NCBI GenBank assembly: GCA_030248195.1
Contig: JASAND010020705.1
Span: 1-64,000, forward strand
DNA from: Trissonchulus latispiculum
Taxonomy: Eukaryota; Nematoda; Enoplea; Enoplida; Ironidae
Direction: 5' to 3'
Length of the DNA stretch: 64,000 nt
Made by a program: the position numbers and the translations under genes
Part shown: piece by piece, positions 11,336 through 23,408 of the stretch
Layout of the letters: each line of letters begins with the position of its first letter
Position numbering within the stretch: the stretch's first letter is position 1
Notes under the pieces: generated by a model
Database searches by the model: none
Told to the model about the DNA's origin: nothing
The model's input: the letters and a program-made list of their open reading frames with translations, nothing else

Positions 11336-12247
11336 ATGCTTTTGATTTGGATTTATAATATTTTTGCTCTTTCTACTATTTCCTATGCAATGGACCCAAC
11401 GGATCCCAAAGACCCTAATTCTGATCTATGTCGTGCAATAAACCGTTTGTCTACGGTTTCAATCTCACAGGATCAAGTATGTCGCATTTGAGGAATTGTT
11501 GACAAAAAGTTAAAACTTTTCTGTAGTTCCTAAAACATTCTATTATCAATTACATAAATGATCTCTCTTTAGTGTTACTCTTCATAACACTGCACTGTAT
11601 TGTTTATGCGATTAATAATCTAACTTTTATGCGGTTACAAACACATATCCTGCATTTATTTCATCTACATTTCGTGTGCGTGTGTGTAGTGAGTCATACA
11701 GTTCTTTTTGTTGTAGAATAGCTCTGAAGCCAGAGCTGTTCCCTCCAATTCGCCATCATTAAATGACCCGATAACACGGGAGCAACAACCGCATCTACTT
11801 CTAGAGGCACTAACTCCAAATGTAAGAATAAAAACTATTTATATATGACTATGAACTATATGAACTATGACATAAAACTGAACATAAATTTCATACAATA
11901 GTGAAAAAGTTAAACTTTACCTTTATGCTTTGTAAATATATATCTTTCTTAAAGCGAGTATATAGTCAATTGTTTCCTAACATTTAATGCCGAATAAGAA
12001 TCCTAATATGTTTAAGGTTGAACCGCGTTCCACTTCTTCTCGACAAGAGTTTGCCAGAACAATGCATTTCCAACGGTATTTATGTTTTGGTCTAATGATG
12101 TGTGAGGCATGTTATATAACACTCACTCAAAATGATGATGTTATTCGTACCAGTTGCCACCATCAATTCCATTATCACTGTCTACTTGCATGGTTACGCA
12201 TAGCACCATGTTGTCTTGTATGCAGAAAACAAAGTCATCGATGTTAA
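11336..12247 (+). CDS. Three-exon RING-H2 finger protein with an N-terminal hydrophobic leader
   Basis: Exons 11336-11476, 11717-11821 and 11999-12247 join in phase 0 through GT-AG introns (donors GTATGT and GTAAGA; a CTAAC branch-like site before the last acceptor) to give about 164 residues. Residues 1-18 (MLLIWIYNIFALSTISYA) look like a signal peptide or anchor. A Pro/Asp stretch, MDPTDPKDPN, follows. The last exon holds a RING-H2 finger: CEAC, then CHHQFHYHC, then W...CLVC, fitting C-x2-C, C-x-H-x2-H-x2-C and C-x2-C. RING-H2 proteins are usually E3 ubiquitin ligases. A polyadenylation signal AATAAA lies at 12329-12334, 82 bp after the stop. The ATG at 11336 was chosen because it starts the hydrophobic leader; an ATG at 11267 in frame is also open. 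Confidence 0.75.
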
Positions 12248-12739
12248 TCACTGGATCATTTAATTGGACAATGAAACTGTTGACTGAACTATAAGAACAG
12301 TTCGGTTCTTAGCTCTAGTTACATGTGCAATAAATATGCATTCATCACAACCTGTTATATCGGGCATACTGGCCAATTTAGTAAAAAAACATGATTAATA
12401 GGTAGCGCATAATTAATGTTGGATATCTGCATTTAAGTAAGAGGGTCATTTACTACCGTTTTACTAGTATTTTGTACTCAGTAGCTCCTACTTACTACAG
12501 GTATGTATATATTTCTATGTGGCTTATATTTTATGCTCAATCTTTGTATTGCTATCGATACTATACCATCTAGTAGATGTCTATTTTGCATTATTGTTGT
12601 GAGCTTCAATATGCTACGTCTATGCATAATAAGCCAGTCTAACTGTGCTATTGCCTAGTCTATGGTTACTTACTGCCAGCTACTGGCTTTGTACTGCTCT
12701 CTATATGGTAATACTTCAAGGTATTGGGTTTTTCATTTT

Positions 12740-13170
12740 TCCTCTTAGGGCAGGGTCGGGTCCTGGCGGGGGGCGTGTCCCCAAAAAATTTTGAGGGGGC
12801 TTGTACCTTGAACAAAAATTTTAAGGGGGGCTTGTACCTCAAGAAACAATTTCTAAAATTTTTCGAAAAATTAACGCTAATTTGATTAAAATTAGCAATC
12901 TTTTTGTCAAAATTTGCAAAAATCTTCAATGCTTGGAAAAAATTTCAAAATTTTGCCCAATTTTCCCGAAAAATTAAGCATTGTAGCTAAAAAGTTCTGG
13001 CGAAGCCGGAAATTTTTTGAAATTTTACTGTAAAAACTAATTTTTCCGGCTGTCTTTGGTTACCCCTTGGCCATTTTTTGTTACCCTTGTTCCCAACGGC
13101 GATAGGGCTTGTACCTTGTCCGGGTTGGGGGGGGGCTTGGACCCCCCCAGACTCCCCGCGTTAACCTATG
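12740..13170. repeat. G-rich decayed miniature element
   Basis: The block is bounded by GC-rich ends (GGGCAGGGTCGGGTCCTGG at the left; GGGTTGGGGGGGGGC and GACCCCCCCAGACTCC at the right), with repeated GGGGCTTGTACCT words between. It resembles the other G-rich hAT-like elements, but no target duplication is visible. Confidence 0.45.
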
Positions 13171-14611
13171 ACCTTATGGTTACAGTGGTTCTAATATTGT
13201 ACTTCTAGTTTCTTACTTTCTTTATTTTATTCTTAACTCACTAACCACTACCATACGATTTACATTCCTATCGGAGAGACCTCCATCTCTCCTCACCCAT
13301 GAGCTTTATTATAAGCATTACCATACTAGGTTCTTTTTACCAGCAGTACGCTACTATTACTATTTGTTTCCTTTTCAGAAACTTCCAATATATATCTCTT
13401 TGTGTTTTTGTTGTTTATTATTTGCATTCCTACTCTTAGTATTTTTGTCTGCATTTATACTGACCAAGTTTCTATTTTTTTGTATTGTTCTTACCCCGGT
13501 AGTACACCATCACTATGTATTTTCTTCTTTTCTTTTATGTTTTTGGTATACTGTATGCTCTCGCAAGAGCTCGTGCCGTAAGCCCTGGGGAGATGTAGGG
13601 AGTATAGGTGTATATTCACGTATTTATGCATGTAACGATCAACACTTCTTCTTTCGCCTAGCTAAGTGCTGGCTTGTTGCCACATATGCCCTAGTTGATC
13701 GGGGAAGGTTGGGTTGGGTTGGGCGTAGCTATCCTATTGGGAGTTCCCTAATTTACATGTATGTATTACACTGCTTTTGGCTGGGAGGGTTTACCTAAGC
13801 CCCGCTCTCTGGGGTATCAGTTAAATCTCTACCTTTCCAACTCAGTGTTGGGCTTCCTTTGTCTAGTTTGTTTGTTTCTCCCCTTTGTAGTATTTGTACT
13901 GTGTGAATTCGCCTCTGGACTCCCTTGTCAACACAGTTGGGTCCCCCACCCCATCTGTATTTCCGCGCTCTCCCGACTCTCTGTGTAAGCTATAATTTCT
14001 CTGTGTACGTATTGTAACAGCCGGTACGGCCTTGTTAGCTACGTTTATTGCTATGCTTGCTATAACTTGTATTGTGTACGTTCCATTTTATACCTGTGTC
14101 ATTTCCGGCCTACGCGCCATTATTAAACCATATTATTCAGTTGTGTTGTTAGGGCTTTATTTAGGAATAGCTAGGTTAGCGTGTACGTGTAACATCTGTT
14201 ACTGGCGAGGCCACCCCGGACTGCCTCTTAATCGGCCAGGCACGTTCATCCATTGGGCGCAGTTCCAGTAGCAAGTCGTTGGTAATCGCTATATTACAAC
14301 ACTTCCGCTACACACGCATCACTTATTTTCTGTCAGTCGTGTGAGTTATTTTCTGTCCTTATATAATTCCGTTTTCGACCTACTTTTGAGCTCTTGGCTT
14401 GTAGTGACTTGTCGTTTATGCTTCCCTTTTATTGTCTGTTCCCATTTTTATTGCTTGCAGTTGAGTAGCCCATTGCTTGTTCTCTGTCCCCACCGTGGGT
14501 AGCCCAGGTGGTTGTTTTATAATTAACCGCGCCACTGTATTTTTATAATTAAATTACCCGATTGTCTTCTTGTTTTTATAAGTTTTTACCCTTTTTCTAA
14601 CTAGTCTGAGC
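13171..14611. other. No gene recognised
   Basis: The stretch is pyrimidine-rich on the plus strand and gives several hydrophobic ORFs (for example 13364-13798) without domain, splice or codon support. It may be an old retroelement or the 3' flank of the RING gene. I see no LTR pair. Confidence 0.4.
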
Positions 14612-14886
14612 GGCGTTGCAAAACATTCTCCTAATCCTAGGAGCGCTCCTAAGATCGACTTAGGGGGTCACTTAGGAGAATTGGGTTTCAAAAGATTCTC
14701 CTAGCTAGGAGTGCTATCCACCACTCCTAACTTTTCTCCTAAGTCAGGGGTAGCGCCAGCTAAACTTAAGAGAAATCTTTTGAAACAGGTTTAGGCTTCC
14801 TCCTAACTCCCTCCCAGACAGCTCCCAGACATCCTCCTAAGCACCCTCCTAGGAGAGTACTTAGGAGAATCTTTTGCAACGCGGCC
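14612..14886. mobile_element. Palindromic miniature element of the CTCCTAGGAG family (copy 1)
   Basis: It runs from GGCGTTGCAAAACATTCTCC to GAATCTTTTGCAACGCGGCC and is built of CTCCTAA, CTCCTAG and TTAGGAG words, so it can fold on itself. An inverted second copy lies at 39093-39360. It has no ORF. Confidence 0.8.
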
Positions 14887-15837
14887 CTGATCTCCTAGGT
14901 AACTAAGTAGAATTCAGGGATTAGTCTAGATTAGCTGAGTCGTAAATTTTGGGGGCGTATTTTGTCGTAAATTTAAGTAAATTAAATTTCAACATCCTTG
15001 GCCTGGTATCAGTAGATGTCGAGCCGCCTGGACTAAATATCTCCGACAGTCGAGTCGCGTTTCATTGTGCCAGTCCTAGTAGTGGTGATGAGCTCTATGG
15101 TTTTATTCCCTCCCGACTCAACCCATTACACAAATTGGGTTAACTAGAGACCTCTGCACTACATTAGTCTAAAGTTTTGGTCGACTAACTGATTACGTTA
15201 AACAGCGGGCAAAACTTTTTGACCGAAGATTGCTCCAAAACTAGTGGGCGGATCTGAAATATTTTTCACACTGTATCTTCATTCTTTGGACGATTTGGTC
15301 GTGGCGGTTTTTTTATTTTTCGCTTTATGAGCCAGCCATGGCAACCATCAGTCCCGAAAAAAGTAAGACCTTTCGCCCTAAGTACGAATCCCGAAGAAAG
15401 TAGGAAAAGTAGGAGCCACACGAGCACTGAACTTGTGGACAGAGATTATTTTCTCAGTAACGGCTGACCCCCTAAACTAAGCTCCTAGTGACCCTCCATG
15501 AGTAACCCAGCGCAACGATTCTGTAATTAGTCTACGTTTTTATCCATTAGGTATTAGGACCTTCAACACAAAAGCGTAGCGGATGAACATATATACTTTC
15601 TTCATCAGATAATATTAGGTCTTAGTTAGAAACAGTCGAAATGCTCCAGTGTGTGATCGAGCTAATTTTGTAATTTGTGTTTTATAGGTATATACTGGCG
15701 ACTAGATAGTAAAAACTGCAGATGACAACAAACCGGTAACTAAGAGCATACCGCATGACCTGTAAGACTACAAACTGGAGTAATTTTTTAAAAACGAATT
15801 AGGACTGTCGACTAAATTTTTGTTCACTGACTACAAC
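14887..15837. other. No gene recognised
   Basis: Mixed sequence with short ORFs only. A CTGACCCCCTAA / CTAGTGACCC motif at 15460-15500 resembles the interior of the hairpin family at 15838 and 39982, suggesting an older fragment. Confidence 0.35.
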
Positions 15838-16229
15838 CAAGAGTACATAATAAGGCACACTCTATCTCTATGTTATCAGAGCAAAACTATGCTGTGTTCA
15901 CTAACGGCCCCCTCCCAGCAAATCAGACCCTAGTGACCCCACCCCCCGCAAATCAGTACCTAGTCGAAACGGGGGTACGCTCACTCACGCTATGTTTATG
16001 TGCTTAAGGGGGGGCTACGAATTTCACTAAAATTTCGATGTTGGAAACGCTAGCTAGTCTTTTGCCACATATATAATAGTATTAGATTTAGTGTAAAATA
16101 GTTTAAAGTTTGAAAGAATTCCACCTAGCGTAGCGTCAAGAGTGCATAATTGCACTATATATAAGAAGAAGAGTAAGCCACTAGAAAGCTTCTCTTCTTG
16201 GCATTGCGTAACGGTGCTCCGACCACAAT

Positions 16230-16620
16230 ACGCGAATGTTCCCCCGTTTGGTGGGGGGGGGTAGCTCTCTTCGACAAAGCATACCCCCCTCCGTTTGGTG
16301 GGGGGGTAGCAGAAAAGAGGTCCCCGTTTGGTGGGGGGGTAGCCAACAGCCAATCAGATTGCAGAGACCCCCTCCCCGTTTGGTGGGGGGGTATAGCAGA
16401 GGATTACGGTAGTTTTTGTTCTATTTGAAAAAGGGTCCCCGTTTGGTGGGGGGGTATGCAAAATGGGTCCCCGTTTGGTGGGGGGGGTATGCAAAAGGGG
16501 TCCCCGTTTGGTGGGGGGGTAGGCAAAAGGGGTCCCCGTTTGGGGGGGGGGTCGCCAACAGCCAATCAGATTCAGCCAATTTCAGCCTGACTTGGCGACC
16601 CCCCCCCCCCCAAACGGGGA
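16230..16620. repeat. G-rich array of GTCCCCGTTTGGTGGGGGG units
   Basis: Units of roughly 31 bp (GTCCCCGTTTGGTGGGGGGG plus TATGCAAAAGG) recur about eight times. They recur at 17695-17830 and, inverted, at 17940-18110. The many proline/glycine ORFs over them are artefacts. The G runs could form quadruplexes. Confidence 0.85.
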
Positions 16621-16649
16621 CCCTCTTCTGCCTACCCTCTTCTTCTGGC

Positions 16650-19143
16650 AAAAAATTGCGATGTGACCGTGCGCCGTTTTCGATCTAATAAAATTAACAG
16701 CCCCTAGCCTACCCCACCTTTTTACCAAATCTGTGGCTCTAATAGGGGCAAACTATGTGTCAGTTTCGAGGGCGTTGGTTTTCTGGTTAGTGTGCTAGCA
16801 AACTTTTTGTTAGGAAATAACCCTTACTTTTAGGCCTGAAAAGCTAGCTAAGCGCAGTAAAAATAGGGTTAAAAAATTTTTGTCTCCGATTTTGCCGAAA
16901 TGGGGCTTATAGGGGTTATTTGACCTGCTGAATCAGAATATGAACCCCGTTTTTCGATATGACGCTTCCTTCGTTCAGTATGCGCTTACAACTGTCTTAG
17001 AGCTTTTTGGAGCGATCGCCATCCATACTTCGAGAAATCAATCTAACATTTCTAAACATTGGAGCGAGGTTTAGTGACCTAGCCTTCTGCACATCTTGGT
17101 ACACTCACTGGCCTGTAATGCGCAAAGTTTCAGCTAATTCTGCCACAGTAATTTGGCGTATATAATTGACACATCTTCGAAATGCACCAAATGACAGCGA
17201 CATTATCGATAATGTAATTTAGCGCTCCAAACGCAGGGATTAACGAAATCACATTATTTTTACAAAAGTTAAGACAGATACTTGGAGTATTAATTAGAGC
17301 AAAGTTGGGTTGATTTGGTAAACCACAGCGCATTTGACGTTAGTTAATCTTCACCCATATAGACCTACAACACCTAATTTTTCGCACTTTGATTGTATCT
17401 CACAGAAAGGGATACATTGATCTAAGGATTATTTTACATGATAGCAAAGTGCTATATGTCAGAACTATTTCTGGAAAATTTTGGTACCGTACCTTGCCCA
17501 TAGCGATCAGGCCGAGGCGATGTTTGTGTACGTGTCATGTCGAGCTTTGGACCGACAACACCAACTTCTGATGGCTCCACAGGACGCTACCAAGAGTGCA
17601 TAATTGCACTATATATTAGAAGAAGAGTAAGCCACTAGAGGGCTTCTCTTCTTGGTATTGCGTAACGGTGCTCCGACCACAATACGCGAATGTTCCCCCG
17701 TTTGGTGGGGGGTCGACAAGCATACCCCCTCCCCGATTGGTGGGGGGGGGGTATGCAAAAGGGGTCCCCGTTTGGTGGGGGGGTATGCAAAAGGGGTCCC
17801 CGTTTGGTGGGGGGGGTATGCAAATGGGGTCCCCTTTGGGTGGTGGGGTCGGCACACGCGGTCGCCAACAACCAACAAGATTCCCCCAATTTCACCCTTA
17901 CTTGGGCACCCCCCCCCCCCCAAAGGGGGACCCTCTTCTGCCTACCCCCTAAAACCGGGGACCCCTTTTGCATACCCCCACCAAACGGGGACCCCTTTTG
18001 CATTCCCCCCCCACCAAACGGGGACCCCTTTTGCATACCCCCCCCCCACCAATCGGGGAGGGGGTATGCTTGTCGACCCCCCCCCCCACCAAACGGGGGA
18101 ACATTCGCGTATTGTGGTCGGAGCACCGTTACGCAATGCCAAGAAGAGAAGCCCTCTAGTGGCTTACTCTTCTTCTAATATATAGTGCAATTATGCACTC
18201 TTGGTAGCGTCCTGTGGAGCCATCAGAAGTTGGTGTTGTCGGTCCAAAGCTCGACATGACACGTACACAAACATCGCCTCGGCCTGATCGCTATGGGCAA
18301 GGTACGGTACCAAAATTTTCCAGAAATAGTTCTGACATATAGCACTTTGCTATCATGTAAAGTAATCCTTAGATCAATGTATCCCTTTCTGTGAGATACA
18401 ATCAAAGTGCGAAAAATTAGGTGTTGTAGGTCTATATGGGTGAAGATTAACTAACGTCAAATGCGCTGTGGTTTACCAAATCAAGCCAACTTTGCTCTAA
18501 TTAATACTCCAAGTATCTGTCTTAACTTTTGTAAAAATAACGTGATTTCGTTAATCCCTGCGTTTGGAGCGCTAAATTACATTATCGATAATGTCGCTGT
18601 CATTTGGTGCATTTCGAAGATGTGTCAATTTCGCCAAATTACTGTGGCAGAATCAGCTGAAACTTTGCGCATTACAGGCCAGTGAGTGTACCAAGATGTG
18701 CAGAAGGCTAGGTCACTAAACCTCGCTCCAATGTTTAGAAATGTTAGATTGATTTCTCGAAGTATGGATGGCGATCGCTCCAAAAAGCTCTAAGACAGTT
18801 GTAAGCGCATACTGAACGAAGGAAGCGTCATATCGAAAAACGGGGTTCATATTCTGATTCTGCAGGTCAAATAACCCCTATAAGCCCGCCCCATTTCGGC
18901 AAAATCGGAGACAAAAATTTTTTAACCCTATTTTTACTGCGCTTAGCTAGCTTTTCAGGCCTAAAAGTAAGGGTTATTTCCTAACAAAAAGTTTGCTAGC
19001 ACACTAACCAGAAAACCAACGCCCTCGAAACTGACACATAGTTTGCCCCTATTAGAGCCAAAGATTTGGTAAAAAGGTGGGGTAGGCTAAGGGCTGTTAA
19101 TTTTATTAGATCGAAAACGGCGCACGGTCACATCGCAATTTTT
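16650..19143. repeat. Near-perfect 2.5-kb palindrome
   Basis: Paired positions sum to about 35793: for example CGATGTGACCGTGCGCC near 16658 pairs with its complement near 19130, and CAAGAGTGCATAATTGCAC at 17588 pairs with its complement ending at 18206. Arms are about 1.24 kb each with a centre near 17897. Few mismatches are visible. Confidence 0.9.
17588..18206. mobile_element. Hairpin element (CAAGAGTGCATAATTGCAC ends) at the palindrome centre
   Basis: Its ends are CAAGAGTGCATAATTGCAC and the exact complement. The interior is the G-rich array and its inverse. The flanks are arms of the surrounding palindrome (GGACGCTAC at the left, GTAGCGTCC at the right). A lone left half of the same element is present at about 16137-16650. 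The ends resemble those of the CAAGAGTACATAATA family. Confidence 0.7.
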
Positions 19144-19222
19144 TGCCAAATTTCAAAATTTGAGCTGTTAGAGCTGAAGAAGGAAGCAACGCTCGACAGC
19201 CGGAATACTTTTAATATTTAGC

Positions 19223-20549
19223 ACTAAAGTCTGACCAAAAAATGTAGGGAGCGAAATTGTTTTGTTTATACTGAATTACCGGTACATTTTTGCTGCAGCA
19301 ATGTATATATTTTCTGAATCGTCATGGCATGAACTTTCTTTTGGTTGAAAAAATTTTTTTAAAAAATTAAAATTCATCAAAAGAAGCCGATTTTTTAAGT
19401 TTTGAAAGATCAGTAGAAGCCAGGAACTAGCGTTCGGTGGAGAATTAGCCCATGTCCCAGACATTTTTGAATCCCGAAAATCAGCTCATTTCGTCAAAAA
19501 TTGCGATAGTTATTCAATTTTTTTCGATTTTCAAAATCCTTTGATCTTTGCCGCTTTTCCAACTTTGACTGGCTATTACTCGCGACTCACTCAATGCAGA
19601 AATTTTTTAATTGGATTTTCAGGACCGCTTACGTGTCAGCTTTCATGTGACATATGTAGTTTTTCAAAATTTGAAATTTGATTTTTTCGAAAAATACCAC
19701 TTTTTGACCCAAAATTTCGACAATGCGAGTCCAGCAAAAGTGGGTAAAAATAACATTATCATAAAGTTTAATCGGAGCTGAATCCAACGATATAAAGTTT
19801 TCGTGGCTACGGCTTAAATTGCCCCGGCAACGAATTTTTAAACAATTTCCTATTTCAGCTGATTTCTGACAAGTTGTGCTATATTGTACATTGATTTGAC
19901 TCAAATAGTGTAAACTAGCCAAAAACTGGCTAAAAAGCGAAATTGTTTAAAAATTCGTCACGGATGCAATATAAGTCGTAACCACGAAAACTTTATGTCG
20001 TTAGATTCAGCTCAGATTAAATCTTATGATAATGTTATTTTTACCCACTTTTTGGACTGCATTGTCGAAATTTTGGGTCAAAAAGTGGTATTTTTGCAAA
20101 AATCGATTTTAAAATTTAGAAAAACCACATATATACATGAAAGCTGAACGTAAGCGGTCCTGAAAATCAATTAAAAAATTTTGCATTGAGTGAGTCGCGA
20201 GTCTAGCAGTCAAATTTGGAAAAGCGGAAAGATAAAGGATTTTGAAAATCGAAAAATTGAATAACTATCGCAATTTTTGACGAAATGAGCTGATTTCGGG
20301 ATTCGAAATGTCTGGGAGATGGGCTAATTTTCCACCGAACGGCTAGTTCCTGGCTTCTACTGATCTTTCAAAACTTAAAAATCGGCTTTTTTGATGAATT
20401 TTAATTTTTAAAAAAATTTTTTCAACCAAAAAAGAAAGTTCATGCCATGACGGTTCAGAAAATATATACATTGCTGCAGCAAAAATGTACCGGTAATTCA
20501 TTATAGACAAAACAATTTCGCTCCCTACATTTTTTGGTCAGACTTTAGT
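19223..20549. mobile_element. TA-flanked palindromic element inside element 1
   Basis: The ends AAGTCTGACCAAAAAATG and CATTTTTTGGTCAGACTT are inverted and flanked by TA, and the arms pair to a centre near 19886. The relative at 21815-23214 lacks it at the matching point (near 22964). TA flanks suggest a Tc1/mariner-type mobiliser. A decayed end of the family occurs at about 47960-48045. Confidence 0.7.
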
Positions 20550-20804
20550 TAACATTTATGGCTGAAAGTTTCAGAATTGGTCAAACCGTTAATCCACCAA
20601 AGTTGAAAACCCCTTTTTGAAAAATCCCATTTTCGCACCAAAATTTGTACTTTGGTGTCCTGCCAAAAACAGTGTATGTGAGATATATTGTTGCCCACCC
20701 TAAACTTTTTTACTTTGATACGTTGGCTAATATTGGGGGGAAAATAGCTCTCTCCGACGATGTCGTACCATTAGCCAACCCGTTCGTAGCCCCCACTCAC
20801 TTAA

Positions 20805-21810
20805 GGTGCTGGTTTCCTTTCGGGTATTTTTTACTCCTACGGCTTTAATCTTTTACGCAAAGGGCTAAAACTTACGAAATAACCTATTTCCGTGCTCTTT
20901 AACATTTTAGGACCAGTCCCGTATTCTTAGGCCAAAAGATAAGAAAGTTTTGGTTTTTGGCCCGAAGCTCCCAGTAGGTAGACAAGACACGGGATTGGTT
21001 GGTATGGCTGGAAAGAGGACTCGATAATGAACATTTTTGCTCTTACAACCTTTGAGCTATCTCCAGTGGTTAAGTCAGCATAAGCAAAAAACTGTTTTTA
21101 GGGTCAAAAAATGGCCATTTTCGAGGAAATCAGTTTTTTCAAAATTACCGCCGCATGCTTAGGACAAAATTGGCTTAGTTATACTCAATCGATACATCGT
21201 CCAAATGCACATTTTATGAATGCCTATTAGCCGGACTTTATTGCTTTAAGCTAGAGATTTGGCCAAAAAACCATTTTGGCAAAACTGCGATTATTTTGTT
21301 TCGAACATCGATTTCTCAAAAACTACTCGACGGATTCCGGAGATTTTCGGCAGAATCGAAATTCGCACTTCTGCGGAGGGACGTTTTTCTTGGTTTGGGC
21401 TAAAACATATTGAGTAGCAAGAAAACTCAATGCGAAGTTGCGAAATTTCGTGTTACTGTGCATTCGGCCGATTTTCTCGAACGTTAAGACCTGCTGAGCC
21501 AAATCCAAAAAACGTCCCTCGGCCCATATGTCCTTCATATCATGGCACAAAAAACACTTTTGGCCGATTCTTCAGTTTTGAGAAATCGATGTTCAAAAAC
21601 TTTTGGTCTATATTCATCCTGTTAGATGTCAGCTTGTCCGAAACTTTCTGCTATTTTTTGCTAACTTTGCCAGTTCTGTAAGCTCATGTGAATGTCCAGA
21701 TAATAAGCTTTAAAACGATGTATAAAGCTCTTTGCAACTCCCAAAATTGCGAAAGTTATAGCGTTTCAAAAAAGCATCACAAAAGCACTGCACAAAAGGA
21801 AACCAGCACC
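20805..21810. mobile_element. TTAA-flanked element 2 (GGTGCTGGTTTCC ends)
   Basis: It sits between TTAA at 20801-20804 and TTAA at 21811-21814, with inverted ends GGTGCTGGTTTCCTTT and AAAGGAAACCAGCACC. It is 1006 bp long, AT-rich and non-coding. Its ends differ by a few bases from the GGTGGTGATTCC family at 26921, 38674 and 54799, so the two families are sisters. Confidence 0.8.
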
Positions 21811-21814
21811 TTAA

Positions 21815-23214
21815 GGGGGGGGGCTACGAATTTCACTAAAAGTTCGATGTTGGAAAAGCTAGCTAGTCTTTTGCCATATAATAGTATTAGGTTTAGTGTA
21901 AAATAGATTGAAGTTTGAAAGAATTCCATGCAGCGTAGCGTCCTGTGGAGCCATCAGAAGTTGGTGTTGTCGGTCCAAAGCTCGACATGACACGTACACA
22001 AACTTTGCCTCGCCCTGATCGCTGTGGGCAAGGTACGGTACCCAAATTTTCCAGAAATAGTACTGACATATAGCGCTTTGATATCGTGTAAAATAATCCT
22101 TAGATCAGTGTATACTTTCCTGTGCGATACAATCAAATTGCGAAAAATTGGGTGTTGTAGGTCTATACGGGTGGCGGTTAACTAACGTCTAATGAGCTGT
22201 GGTTTATCAAAGGAGCCCAACTTTGCTCCGATTAATACTCCAACTCCAAGTATCTGTCTTAAAGCGTAACTTTTCTAAAAATGACGTGATTTCGTTAATC
22301 CCTGCGTTCGCAGTGCTAGATTACATAATCGATATTGTCGCTGATTTTTGGTGCCATTTCGAAGATGTGAGTCATTTACTCCAAAGTACTGTGGCAGAAT
22401 CGGCTGAAACATTACAGGCCAGTGAGTGTACCAAGATGTGCAGACAGCTAGGTTACCAAACCTCGCTTCAATATTTAGAAATGCTAGATTGATTTCTCGA
22501 AGTATGGATGGCGATCGCTCCAAAAAGGTCTAAGACAGTTGTAAGCACATACTGAATGAAGGAAGCGTCATATCGAAAAACGGATTTCATATTCGGATTC
22601 AGCAGGTCAAATAACCCCTACAAGCATCTTTTCGGCAAAATCGGAGACAAAAAATTTTTTGACCCCATGTTTACTGCGCTTTGCTAGCTTTTCAGGCCTA
22701 AAAATCAGGGTTATTTCTTAACAAAAAGTTTGCTAGCACACAAACCAGAAAACAAAAACCCTCGAAACTCACAGACAGTTTGCCCCTATTGGAGCCTAAT
22801 ATTTGGTAAAAAGCTTGGGTAGGCTAGGGGCTGTCAATTTTACTAGATCAAAAACGGCGCACGGTCACACCGCAACTTTTTGTCAAATTTCAAACTTTGC
22901 GCTGTTATAGCTGAAGAAGGAAGCAACGCTCGAAAGCCGGAATACTTTTAATATTTAGCACTAGTAACAGATAACATTTGTGGCAAAAAGTTTCAGAATT
23001 GATCAAACCGTTAATCCACCAGAGTTCAGAAAAGCTTTTTCAAAAAACCCACTTTTCGCACCAAAATTTCGACTTTGGCGTACTGCCATAATCGATGTGT
23101 GTTAGATATAATAATGCCCACTACGGACTATTTAACCTTGATATGTTAGCTAATCATATGTCAAAAGGTAGGTCTCTCTGAAGAAGTTGGGCAAAACCGT
23201 TCGTAGCCCCCCCC
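21815..23214. mobile_element. TTAA-flanked element 3 (GGGGGGGGGCTACGAA ends), simple form
   Basis: It is bounded by TTAA at 21811-21814 and 23215-23218. The ends GGGGGGGGGCTACGAA and TTCGTAGCCCCCCCC are inverted. It aligns with the right part of element 1 (18207-19222, then 20550-20800) without the palindromic insertions, so it shows the ancestral arrangement. Confidence 0.8.
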
Positions 23215-23408
23215 TTAAGCTCGAAAAAAACCAGCAGTGAATGCGCGAATTTTGTGCCTGCTAGAACACAAACATAGCGCACGAAATTCTTTGAAGTGAT
23301 GGGTCAATTTGTGGGGGGGGGGGTGGGCCGTTAACGAGCAGAGCAGTTTTTGGTCTGATAACATAGAGCTTGCCTTGAGGCATACTCTTATCATTATGTA
23401 TCTCTTGC

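Larger units (their letters stand above)
16008..20800. mobile_element. TTAA-flanked palindromic element 1 (GGGGGGGCTACGAA ends), composite
   Basis: It lies between TTAA at 16004-16007 and TTAA at 20801-20804. The left end is GGGGGGGCTACGAATTTCAC and the right end TTCGTAGCCCCCACTCAC, inverted to each other. TTAA targeting with G-run ends suggests mobilisation by a piggyBac-like transposase. Compared with the simpler relative at 21815-23214, it contains two extra palindromic insertions (about 16137-18206 and 19223-20549). There is no transposase gene. Confidence 0.75.
15838..23408. mobile_element. Hairpin element (CAAGAGTACATAATA ends) split by a 7.2-kb TTAA-flanked block
   Basis: The left half (15838-16003) starts CCAAGAGTACATAATAAG and contains GCTAACGGCCCC-like words. 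The right half (23219-23408) carries the complementary order (GGGCCGTTAACGAGCAGAGCA, then a decayed TTATGTA..TCTTG end). Intact relatives are at 39635-39981, 39982-40579 and 41875-43061. The three TTAA elements at 16008-23214 lie between the halves, so this hairpin element was the older insertion. Confidence 0.7.

Noticed and set aside
13364..13798. 144-codon hydrophobic ORF
   Set aside because: Pyrimidine-rich DNA gives Phe/Leu/Val runs; no family, no splice context, and neighbouring frames look alike.
16054..18185. Overlapping Pro/Gly-rich ORFs on both strands
   Set aside because: They arise from the GTTTGGTGGGGGG array and its inverted copy; no start, splice or domain support.
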